DNA of 40,595 nt from a virus. The notes under the pieces were generated by a model. The model was not told where the DNA came from and ran no database searches. It worked only from the letters and a program-made list of their open reading frames with translations. The stretch is taken from the IMG/VR virus record IMGVR_UViG_3300025131_000111, positions 1 through 40,595 of that record. One strand, 5' to 3'. Positions 17,533 through 23,195 of this stretch are shown in pieces. Numbering within the stretch: position 1 is the stretch's first letter; each line of letters starts with the position of its first letter. Both the position numbers and the translations under genes were made by a program.

Positions 17533-18167
17533 ACTTCCTCCTCGTCAATATATTGATCATCTTGATAAGTATTCTTTTCTAAAATAGGATGCCAAATGCT
17601 CTTAGTTTTATCCGTTATAGTTTGCCCTACAAGTTCCGCAAATTTATAGGCGTCCTCCTCACTTCTAAAATGGACATTCAATGTCCGTACTGGACGCAAG
17701 TCTTCATTATCAAACTCTGGCATGCCGTCCCAATGTTCTTCCCAATTATCGGTATCTACCATTGGCTCAAAATCACCAGCAAGCGATGAGAGCAAACCGA
17801 GAACAGCCTCACTTTCGGTGTCGATAGTCTGTAACAAATCCTTCAGCTTTAATTCGTCCCTACCAGCCATACCAGCTAACGGATCAAGGGTAGCCAATAA
17901 CATATCTGCTTCACGTTCGTTAATATCTAAAACTAAAACGGGAACTTCAGCGTCTGGCGTAGTCTCTGCACGTAGATGCCCATCAACAAGGATTAAGCCG
18001 TCTGGAGTCTCTCTGGCTATTAAGGCGTCCGCATATCCGATTGTTTCTAGCACACCTTCAAGAGCCTCCCTTTGAGCGATTGGATGAGTCCTCCAATTCT
18101 TTTTATTAGGGATTAAATCCCCTGCCCTTACGTTTCTCAGTTCTTTAATGCGGTTTTTAATCAGCAT
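17529..18167 (-). CDS. ParB/Srx-fold protein
   Basis: 212 residues. Residues ~10-110 are a ParB/sulfiredoxin-type domain: AGDLIPNKKNWRTHP, then LILVDGHLRAE (DGHLRAE at 62-68, the nucleotide-binding/CTPase signature in place of GxRRxRA) and VPVLVLDI. A second C-terminal domain (RTLNVHFRSEEDAYKF, then TDKTKSIWHP) recurs in phage ParB-like proteins. It is not a partition ParB, because there is no HTH and no ParA partner. In phages these accompany DNA methylases and glycosyltransferases, perhaps as DNA-modification helpers. Confidence 0.8.
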   Translation of the reverse strand: MLIKNRIKELRNVRAGDLIPNKKNWRTHPIAQREALEGVLETIGYADALIARETPDGLILVDGHLRAETTPDAEVPVLVLDINEREADMLLATLDPLAGMAGRDELKLKDLLQTIDTESEAVLGLLSSLAGDFEPMVDTDNWEEHWDGMPEFDNEDLRPVRTLNVHFRSEEDAYKFAELVGQTITDKTKSIWHPILEKNTYQDDQYIDEEEV

Positions 18168-18363
18168 TGTTTAATTCCCTTTGTGTATACCTTGCCTGAT
18201 TCTTTGCATTGACAGACAAATCAGCTACCATTTTCCCGTTTCGTTTCTTTCTTATTTCCTCGAAAGCGTTTCGGAAATACTTAACTTCCTGACACTTTTT
18301 GCATACTGCCTTAGACTCTGGTCCATTGGGAGATTCAACGCTCCAGTAATGTATACAGATCAT
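18157..18363 (-). CDS. Small Cys/His zinc protein (68 aa)
   Basis: Sequence MICIHYWSVESPNGPESKAV then CKKCQEVKYFRNAFEEIRKK. The pattern C-x-H-Y-W ... C-x2-C ... F-x-N is a common small phage protein with one predicted zinc site, followed by a basic helix. Start overlaps the RusA stop (ATGA). Possibly a DNA-binding regulator; no experimental role is known to me. Confidence 0.65.
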   Translation of the reverse strand: MICIHYWSVESPNGPESKAVCKKCQEVKYFRNAFEEIRKKRNGKMVADLSVNAKNQARYTQRELNNAD

Positions 18364-18770
18364 GCCCGTCTAACCCTGATTTCCACACCCGTCTCCGCTC
18401 GTTTTCCGACTTTTTGATGCGTCATGGTATAAGAACGTATGTACCGTGGAGAATCATCAGGAATTACCTCTAAATCTGTAAAGGCATCTATGGCAGGAGC
18501 TACTAACGAGGCAAGCCCGTCATAGTCATGGGGGTTATTCGACCATTTCTCCAATACGTGGATACGGGCATTTTCAAATTTTGGCAACTCGTATCCTTGA
18601 TAATTTACCATGAGTAAAAAGCGGGCTTTATCCCGTAAATTGCGGGTGTCTTCCATCTGCTTTTTCCAATGGCTTCTGCGTCTGCCATTTTTGGATAATG
18701 AGGCTGGCAAATTAGACAATTCCAAGATAACTTCTTCAATTTTCATTTCAACTTCAACCTTATCTGCCAT
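18360..18770 (-). CDS. rusA: RusA-like Holliday junction resolvase
   Basis: 136 residues. The RusA catalytic layout is present: HDYDG (Asp82, Asp84), APAIDAFTD (Asp95) and VIPDDSPRYI (Asp105-Asp106). The usual Asn after the second Asp is Gly here. The N-terminus is basic (NGRRRSHWKKQ). It removes branched DNA before packaging. It is the first gene of the leftward operon, 18-50 bases after the control region. Confidence 0.85.
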   Translation of the reverse strand: MADKVEVEMKIEEVILELSNLPASLSKNGRRRSHWKKQMEDTRNLRDKARFLLMVNYQGYELPKFENARIHVLEKWSNNPHDYDGLASLVAPAIDAFTDLEVIPDDSPRYIRSYTMTHQKVGKRAETGVEIRVRRA

Positions 18771-18815
18771 TAGCTAATCGTATCATATAAAAAAATAACT
18801 CCCTTTTACGTTAAA

Positions 18816-18848
18816 AAGACTCCCCCCCTTTAAGGGGGGGGGAGTCTT
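18816..18848 (-). terminator. Leftward attenuator-like intrinsic terminator upstream of the late operon
   Basis: AAGACTCCCCCC pairs with GGGGGGAGTCTT (about 13 bp, short loop). In the leftward RNA the stem is followed by a TTTTT run, so it reads as an intrinsic terminator 46 bases before the RusA start. Standing between the presumed late promoter and the first late gene, it fits an antitermination-controlled leader. On the + strand the U-run is poor. Confidence 0.7.
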
Positions 18849-18851
18849 ATC

Positions 18852-18872
18852 GTTAACTGTTAACTCGTTAAC
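18852..18872. promoter_or_regulatory. Triple GTTAAC repeat, likely operator
   Basis: GTTAAC occurs at 18852-18857, 18859-18864 and 18867-18872, each a perfect palindrome, spaced 7 and 8 bases start to start. It lies in the divergent control region next to the attenuator hairpin. A protein binding site is inferred. Confidence 0.6.
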
Positions 18873-18957
18873 GAATAAAAAAACGGCTTCAAATCAGCAA
18901 ATACCATGATTCCTGAGCAAACTCCCGAAAATCACCATGAATTGCTACAAAAAAGGG

Positions 18958-18987
18958 TTTACATGGTACTTTTTCTCCATATATGAT
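18958..18987 (+). promoter_or_regulatory. Early promoter P1
   Basis: -35 TTTACA (18958-18963), 18-base spacer, -10 TATGAT (18982-18987). Preceded by AAAAAAGGG and followed by tcacatgttgaaagtat. The same layout recurs at 20,163. Drives the amidoligase gene, whose AAAGGAG site is at about 19,018. Confidence 0.75.
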
Positions 18988-19031
18988 TCACATGTTGAAA
19001 GTATAAAACACAATCTTAAAGGAGATTTCAA

Positions 19032-19961
19032 ATGACCAAATTCAACGAGAACAGAACATACGGGGTAGAGCTTGAAGTTCTTTTTAGCGGTACAAGACAA
19101 GACCTTGCCAATGCGATCAATCAAGAGTTCGCCAGCCAGAACATTTCCGCCTCTGCTTATGACGCAGGATACACCCACGCAGACAACAACCAGAACATCT
19201 GGAAAGTTGTTCATGATGGATCAGTTAGAAACGGATGGGAAGTAGTCAGCCCGATACTCAAAGGATTTGAGGGAAAGGCACAAATTGATGCAGTCTGCAA
19301 AGCTCTCCAAAATGTCGGATGCGACACTAACCGAACCACAGGGATGCACGTTCACCACCACGCCCTCGATCTCACTCCCAAGCAGATCGGACAAGCATTT
19401 GGAACATACGCCGCTTTCCAGACATTACTCGATTACAGCGTTTCCCCAAGCCGCAGGGGTTTCCAAACCTACACCACCCCAGTTCCCACAACTGTTACAA
19501 ATAACGGCGACGACAAATGGGACGATGTACAAACCCGACCACAAGCAATCCGCAAACTAGACACCACGAAAAGCAGTTCCCGATACTCCGCCATGAATCA
19601 CGATTCCCTGCGACAGGGGAGCCGACAGTACCACGGAACAATCGAGTTCCGACAACATCAGGGAACGACCAACGCTACAAAAATTTGGACTTGGATACTA
19701 GTTACCCAGTCAATCATTGAAAACGGGGTACAGAACAAAGCCCGATTCCCAAAGACACTTACCTCTGAAATGCAGAATGGCAAGATGCACGCCAAGGGAG
19801 ATTTCGTAAGATTCAAAAACTTCATCGGGATAACTGCCGAAACCAACGATGGAGACGCCGAAGCCAGCGAGCCTTACATGTGGGCATACAAGCAGATGAG
19901 AAAGACCATCAAAAAGTTTACCCAACGCGCCAATCTCGAGATAGACAATATCGGGAGATAA
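19032..19961 (+). CDS. Glutamine-synthetase-like amidoligase (Amidoligase_2 family)
   Basis: 309 residues, ATG after AAAGGAGATTTCAA. Family signatures in order: YGVELEVLF (residues 10-18, metal-binding Glu13 and Glu15), HDGS (61-64) and EVVSP (70-74), TGMHVHHH (103-110), and IEFRQHQGT (204-212). These are the COOH-NH2 ligase residues that bind ATP-Mg and the carboxylate. Such enzymes join a carboxylate to an amine. In phages comparative genomics links them to class-II glutaminases and predicts modification of peptides or other targets. A glutaminase is encoded at 21,603. It has its own promoter and its own terminator. The true substrate is unknown. Confidence 0.85.
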   Translation: MTKFNENRTYGVELEVLFSGTRQDLANAINQEFASQNISASAYDAGYTHADNNQNIWKVVHDGSVRNGWEVVSPILKGFEGKAQIDAVCKALQNVGCDTNRTTGMHVHHHALDLTPKQIGQAFGTYAAFQTLLDYSVSPSRRGFQTYTTPVPTTVTNNGDDKWDDVQTRPQAIRKLDTTKSSSRYSAMNHDSLRQGSRQYHGTIEFRQHQGTTNATKIWTWILVTQSIIENGVQNKARFPKTLTSEMQNGKMHAKGDFVRFKNFIGITAETNDGDAEASEPYMWAYKQMRKTIKKFTQRANLEIDNIGR

Positions 19962-19977
19962 TCGAAACGCTCCCACT

Positions 19978-20005
19978 AAAGCCCCCAGAAATGGGGGCTT
20001 TTTTT
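19978..20005 (+). terminator. Rho-independent terminator after the amidoligase gene
   Basis: AAAGCCCCC (19978-19986), loop AGAAAT, GGGGGCTTT, then a T-run to 20,005. Separates the amidoligase transcript from the ribozyme-bearing operon. The 15 bases before it (TAATCGAAACGCTCC) look like the opening of the type II hammerheads further downstream. Confidence 0.9.
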
Positions 20006-20016
20006 ATTGGCATTAT

Positions 20017-20060
20017 TTATTCATTCAGAACCCCATTTCTATATGTGAACGAATGAATAA
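20017..20060. repeat. Inverted repeat upstream of P2
   Basis: Perfect 10-base arms TTATTCATTC (20017-20026) and GAATGAATAA (20051-20060) with a 24-base loop. It lies in the AT-rich gap between the terminator and promoter P2; a binding site or RNA stem is possible. No gene is seen in 19,962-20,451. Confidence 0.5.
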
Positions 20061-20162
20061 TATTTACCACCGCACCCACCGCAGAACGTTCATCGGGATG
20101 TCTGTTCAACTTAAACGAAAAAAGCAATTTCCGAGGAGTTTCAAAAATAGCGTCAAAAAGGG

Positions 20163-20191
20163 TTTACATCTAAGATAATTCCCTTTATAGT
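20163..20191 (+). promoter_or_regulatory. Early promoter P2
   Basis: -35 TTTACA (20163-20168), 17-base spacer, -10 TATAGT (20186-20191). Preceded by AAAAAGGG and followed by ttacatattgaaactat, matching P1 in 13 of 17 bases after the -10. It would start the transcript carrying the hammerheads at about 20,198. Confidence 0.75.
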
Positions 20192-20197
20192 TTACAT

Positions 20198-20383
20198 ATT
20201 GAAACTATTAGATGCACTAAACAAAAGCATCACAAACCCAAGGGACGACCGACTTAAGAGAGGCGAGCCCGACTGAGAAGAAACAAGAACCTCTACACGG
20301 AGACAGAACGGACAAGTCTCTCAGACATGAGAGGGGAAAAGATCGAGAGATCGGGGTACTCAGCAAAACGAGCGGGATGACCG
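20198..20383 (+). other. Structured 5' leader of the P2 transcript
   Basis: No ORF of note. Several short hairpins are visible: GATGC/GCATC (about 20,211-20,231), AGAGG/CCTCT, CTCTCA-gaca-TGAGAG, GATC-gaga-GATC, and GAGCGG-gatga-CCGCTC (20,370-20,386). The last shares bases 20,384-20,386 with stem III of the first hammerhead and so competes with it. Confidence 0.5.
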
Positions 20384-20442
20384 CTCAAGTCTAGCACTAA
20401 ACAATCGTGCTACTGATGAGCCGCAGAACGGCGAAACTAGGG
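20384..20442 (+). ncRNA. Hammerhead ribozyme 1 (type III)
   Basis: Core: UC at 20390-20391 (cut after 20391), CUGAUGA at 20413-20419, GAAA at 20433-20436. Stem I TAGCAC/GTGCTA (6 bp, 9-base loop). Stem II GCCG/CGGC with loop CAGAA. Stem III, open-ended, pairs CTCAAG (20384-20389) with CTAGGG (20437-20442): five pairs (one G-U) and one A-A mismatch. All invariant core bases are present. The 3' side of stem III overlaps the AGGGAG ribosome site of the next gene. Confidence 0.8.
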
Positions 20443-20451
20443 AGAACGGAT

Positions 20452-20691
20452 ATGAGTTCAGCAATCGAATTAAACAGCGTTTTTGACCAAGCAGAAGAAT
20501 TGGTTGGGACATCACCAAGCGGAATCGATCTTAGGAGTGCCATTCATGCGGTTATTACCAAAGGCGTGGACATGGATGAGAGAGTGAGTTTTTTCTACCG
20601 AAAGATTGGGTCCCGAAAATTTATGGATAACACGGAGTACCTCGCAAGAAATTACGAGACGATGAGGACAACGACCCAGACCATCGGTTAG
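20452..20691 (+). CDS. Unknown early protein (79 aa)
   Basis: Starts at ATG 20452 (MSSAIELNSVFDQAEEL), with GGGAGAACGGAT before it; a longer frame from 20,407 would run through the hammerhead core and is rejected. Small, mostly helical, charged; residues ~25-45 alternate (SGIDLRSAIHAVITKGVDMD). Not recognised. First gene of the ribozyme operon. The same GGAGAACGGA-ATGAG context precedes the next two genes. Its TAG stop overlaps stem II of the next hammerhead. Confidence 0.7.
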   Translation: MSSAIELNSVFDQAEELVGTSPSGIDLRSAIHAVITKGVDMDERVSFFYRKIGSRKFMDNTEYLARNYETMRTTTQTIG

Positions 20692-20745
20692 CCGAAACGC
20701 TCTACGGAGCGTCTGCAGGGATTTATCACCCTGTACTGACGAGGC
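20691..20745 (+). ncRNA. Hammerhead ribozyme 2 (type II)
   Basis: GAAA at 20694-20697; stem III CGCTC-TACG-GAGCG (5 bp, UACG tetraloop); UC at 20712-20713 (cut after 20713); stem I TGCAGGG/CCCTGTA (7 bp with one G-U, 8-base loop); CUGACGA at 20736-20742; stem II, open-ended, GCC (20691-20693) with GGC (20743-20745), extendable with a mismatch. Stems I and III are hairpins, hence type II. Every conserved core position is present. Its first base is the last base of the preceding stop codon. Confidence 0.9.
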
Positions 20746-20771
20746 AGATTCCTCAATTAAGGAGAACGGAG

Positions 20772-21056
20772 ATGAGTTATATACCAGAATTTTTAATGAG
20801 ACACGACAGGGAGATAATCGATACAGCGGTTGAATTAATAGATGGATGCTTTGAAACAGATACCATCATCAACGCCCTTCATGAGGCGTTAGTAGCTTTT
20901 ATGGGTAAAGGGGCAGAGGTTAGCGTATTTGAAGATCATTATGATGAAAATTTCGCAATGGGATACGTTGACCCATATAAAGATTACCTTGTATTTGAAC
21001 ACCTAACTGGTGAACGAATACCAACCGAAAAAGTATCCCTTTTCCCACGAAGCTAA
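20772..21056 (+). CDS. Unknown early protein (94 aa)
   Basis: ATG after AAGGAGAACGGAG. Begins MSYIPEFLMRHDREIIDTA; acidic, helical first half (DTAVELIDGCFETDTIINAL), then an aromatic acidic segment (FEDHYDENFAMGYVDPYKDY). Not recognised; no Cys cluster or membrane segment. It lies between hammerheads 2 and 3, so its mRNA would be released as a single-gene fragment. Confidence 0.7.
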   Translation: MSYIPEFLMRHDREIIDTAVELIDGCFETDTIINALHEALVAFMGKGAEVSVFEDHYDENFAMGYVDPYKDYLVFEHLTGERIPTEKVSLFPRS

Positions 21057-21058
21057 TA

Positions 21059-21114
21059 GCCGAAACCCTCGCAAGAGGGTCAGCGAGATTTTATCTACTC
21101 GCTCTGATGATGGC
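21059..21114 (+). ncRNA. Hammerhead ribozyme 3 (type II)
   Basis: GAAA at 21062-21065; stem III CCCTC-GCAA-GAGGG (5 bp, GNRA loop); UC at 21080-21081 (cut after 21081); stem I AGCGAG/CTCGCT (6 bp, 10-base loop); CUGAUGA at 21104-21110; stem II GCC (21059-21061) with GGC (21112-21114). A single U (21111) is extra between the core and stem II, which normally follows at once, so activity is less certain than for its neighbours. It begins two bases after the TAA of the preceding gene. Confidence 0.78.
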
Positions 21115-21144
21115 AGATACCATACGGATTAAAGGAGAACGGAG

Positions 21145-21522
21145 ATGAGTCACATAGGAAACGATGCAATCATAGATGCCCAGAGGGACGTTTGTACGGT
21201 ATGCGAAGGATTAGATGTAGATGTCTGCATCGCATGTGGAATATACGAGCCACACATACCAGAGTTAATGATGATGCACGGTAAATGCAACAGATGCGAC
21301 AAAAAAATATTTATTCGTTCAACGAATGACGGGCAACGCAAAACCCGCAACTGGAACGATTATTGGCGCACTCAATTCTACGGATTATTTGTAGGCGATG
21401 ATTGGAAGTTTATTCTCTCCCGTTGCTGTAATCGCAAAGTCAGGAGAGCAAGAACTTTCGGCGGTCATTGGACTGCGGATACAACAATGTCCCTAAGTGC
21501 AGGGAACACATATACGCACTAA
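21145..21522 (+). CDS. Cysteine-rich zinc protein (125 aa)
   Basis: ATG after AAAGGAGAACGGAG. Cys pairs: CTVC, CIAC, then CNRC, and a later CC (residues ~20-50 and ~95), the pattern of one or two zinc sites. The C-terminal half is basic and aromatic (NWNDYWRTQFYGLFVGDDWK, then CCNRKVRRARTFGGHW). Possibly nucleic-acid binding. Not recognised as a named family. Its stop TAA overlaps the first base of hammerhead 4. Confidence 0.7.
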   Translation: MSHIGNDAIIDAQRDVCTVCEGLDVDVCIACGIYEPHIPELMMMHGKCNRCDKKIFIRSTNDGQRKTRNWNDYWRTQFYGLFVGDDWKFILSRCCNRKVRRARTFGGHWTADTTMSLSAGNTYTH

Positions 21523-21578
21523 TCGAAACTCTCCTACGGGAGAGTCTGCGGGGATTGCCCACCCCGTACTGATGAGAT
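21522..21578 (+). ncRNA. Hammerhead ribozyme 4 (type II)
   Basis: GAAA at 21525-21528; stem III CTCTCC-TACG-GGAGAG (6 bp, UACG loop); UC at 21545-21546 (cut after 21546); stem I TGCGGGG/CCCCGTA (7 bp with one G-U, 8-base loop ATTGCCCA); CUGAUGA at 21569-21575; stem II ATC (21522-21524) with GAT (21576-21578). Stem sequences differ from ribozyme 2 with compensating changes (CGCTC/GAGCG against CTCTCC/GGAGAG; GCC/GGC against ATC/GAT), which supports selection on the fold. Confidence 0.9.
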
Positions 21579-21602
21579 AGGGCGAACTTAAAGGAGGCAC
21601 AT

Positions 21603-22481
21603 ATGTGCGGATTAGCAGGATTAGTGATTGGAAAAAAGAATAGGACAAAGGAGGATTTCGACAAGATCAGATCAGACTTTTCTGATTTGATGGTAGCGAC
21701 CCAAATCAGGGGGAGACACGCGACTGGAGCGTTTGTATTAGATACCAAAAGCGGTATCACATACTTCAAAGCTCCAGTACCCGCTGAAAAAATAGTCAAG
21801 ACCCAAGGATGGGCAGACCTACTCGATCTAATCGGAGAGGACACGGTAGCGATTGTCGGACACGTTCGATACGCAACGCACGGCAGTCCAGAGGAAAACT
21901 CAAATAACCACCCTATCGTCATGAACAATGTTATTGGCGTCCATAACGGGGTGATTAGCAACAATTGCGAATTATGCGACAAGTACCCGTATGAACAAGA
22001 AGTAGACTCTGCCGCTATATTTTCAACAATTGAGGCATATGCGAAAAAGTCCAGAGTATCTACCGAGAGCATCGCAAAAGCACTTCCTGAACTGGAAGGA
22101 AATTTCGCAATTATGCTGGCAGATAAGCGACGACCTAATTCCATATTCGTCGCAAGGGACGGCAGTCGCCCGATTGTCTATCATAAAGACAAGTCGGAAA
22201 AACTGCTCTGGCTTTCATCTACAGGGGAAATAATGCGGACTGGTCTGAAAGTATCAGTATTCCCTACAATGCTCCCTCCGTACTCTGTAGCACGCTTATC
22301 CGTCGCTCATGCGGGCAAAACAAGAATTAAAACGACAAGCTGGTGGGAAGCCCCGAAAATCAAAAAGATTTCCTACAAAGAACTTGCCGCAGAAGTTAAA
22401 GACCCGCAAGCGTTGGAAATATTCGCCAAACTCGATGCTTTGATGGAAGACGAGTACGCAGAGGAATCTGAATATGACTAA
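21603..22481 (+). CDS. Class-II glutamine amidotransferase (stand-alone glutaminase domain)
   Basis: 292 residues, ATG after AAAGGAGGCACAT. The Ntn-hydrolase signatures are complete: Cys2 as nucleophile (MCGLAG), RGRHATG (36-42), GHVRYATHG (86-94), NNHPI (101-105), HNGVISN (114-120) and DSAAIF. No synthetase (asparagine synthase, PurF or GlmS) domain follows, so it only frees ammonia from glutamine or passes an amide on to a partner. The amidoligase at 19,032 is the likely partner. The last gene behind a hammerhead; the next gene overlaps its end by 8 bases. Confidence 0.92.
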   Translation: MCGLAGLVIGKKNRTKEDFDKIRSDFSDLMVATQIRGRHATGAFVLDTKSGITYFKAPVPAEKIVKTQGWADLLDLIGEDTVAIVGHVRYATHGSPEENSNNHPIVMNNVIGVHNGVISNNCELCDKYPYEQEVDSAAIFSTIEAYAKKSRVSTESIAKALPELEGNFAIMLADKRRPNSIFVARDGSRPIVYHKDKSEKLLWLSSTGEIMRTGLKVSVFPTMLPPYSVARLSVAHAGKTRIKTTSWWEAPKIKKISYKELAAEVKDPQALEIFAKLDALMEDEYAEESEYD

Positions 22482-22779
22482 GCGGAAATGGTACTGCATA
22501 TGGGAATCTAAAAACGGTAACCGTTGCCCCCGTCAAATGAGACGGGGGTTTTACTGTAACCAACACGCAAAACCGATAAGAAGGGTAGAACTAAAGACCA
22601 AGCCCACAAAACGCTTTATCAAGCAGATGGAGCGGTTCGCTAAGAACCGAACGCTGTTTGATCTAACGCTCAAGGGCGATACATACAACGTGATTAATAA
22701 TCACATGTTTCAGAATGATAAGATGGTCTGCCACTTTTTCGATTTCGTCAGACGAGTAGGAGGCAACCCTAAAAGATGA
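22474..22779 (+). CDS. Basic Cys/His protein (101 aa)
   Basis: Starts inside the end of the glutaminase gene. N-terminal MTKRKWYCIWESKNGNRCPR, then GFYCNQHAKP: Cys-x9-Cys and Cys-x2-His, a likely zinc knuckle. Very basic in the middle (KTKPTKRFIKQMERFAKNR). Probably binds nucleic acid. Family not recognised. Confidence 0.65.
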   Translation: MTKRKWYCIWESKNGNRCPRQMRRGFYCNQHAKPIRRVELKTKPTKRFIKQMERFAKNRTLFDLTLKGDTYNVINNHMFQNDKMVCHFFDFVRRVGGNPKR

Positions 22780-22797
22780 GAGTACCGCAATTTATAA

Positions 22798-22823
22798 GAG
22801 TCCGCTGGTCACACCGCGGACTC
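22798..22823 (+). terminator. Hairpin between genes, possible weak terminator
   Basis: GAGTCCGC (22798-22805) and GCGGACTC (22816-22823) pair perfectly over 8 bp around a 10-base loop. A TTTTTT run follows 10 bases later, too far for a standard terminator. It lacks a hammerhead core. Confidence 0.5.
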
Positions 22824-22866
22824 ACAATTTACTTTTTTACAACCTGTCTTAAAAAGGAGAAATGAG

Positions 22867-23193
22867 ATGGATATCGTTTATGAATGGGATATTGAGGAAG
22901 TAGATTCCGAAACATTTGAGACTTTAGAACACGATCATAATTGGAGTCTAAAAGGATTATCACATTATGCCCTTACCTTGGGAGAGAATCCCGATATTTT
23001 CCATCGGTTGGTACTTGTTAGGGATGAGTTCAGAGGACACAATCGGGTTAATCGCTCATGGTGCTATGTGACCGACAGAGGAACCTTGCCAAAAACTACT
23101 GACAACGGCTATGAGATTCCTAAAAAATACAAAGCCGAGTTCGATAAAAACAAATCATGGGCTAGCAAGCTACGCAATAGGATTAGGAGTTAA
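22867..23193 (+). CDS. Unknown early protein (108 aa)
   Basis: ATG after AAAAAGGAGAAATGAG. Acidic N-terminus (VYEWDIEEVDSETFETLEHD), then HRLVLVRDEF and SWCYVTDRGTLP strands, and a basic C-terminus. Its mixed alpha/beta make-up is not tied to a named family. The next gene starts two bases after its stop, so they are coupled. Confidence 0.65.
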   Translation: MDIVYEWDIEEVDSETFETLEHDHNWSLKGLSHYALTLGENPDIFHRLVLVRDEFRGHNRVNRSWCYVTDRGTLPKTTDNGYEIPKKYKAEFDKNKSWASKLRNRIRS

Positions 23194-23195
23194 TC

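Noticed and set aside
20253-20275. CTGAGAAGAAAC in the P2 leader as a further hammerhead
   Set aside because: The CUGANGA core is broken and no stem II lies between it and GAAAC.
20407-20451. Longer start for the first ribozyme-operon gene
   Set aside because: It would make the hammerhead core coding; ATG 20452 has a good ribosome site and the same upstream context as the next two genes.
21440-22144. Long leftward ORF (234 codons) opposite the glutaminase gene
   Set aside because: Antisense shadow: the opposite strand encodes a full class-II glutaminase with all catalytic motifs, and this frame has no ribosome site or recognisable domain.
22798-22823. Hairpin as a fifth hammerhead
   Set aside because: No CUGANGA or GAAA near it; it is a plain stem-loop.
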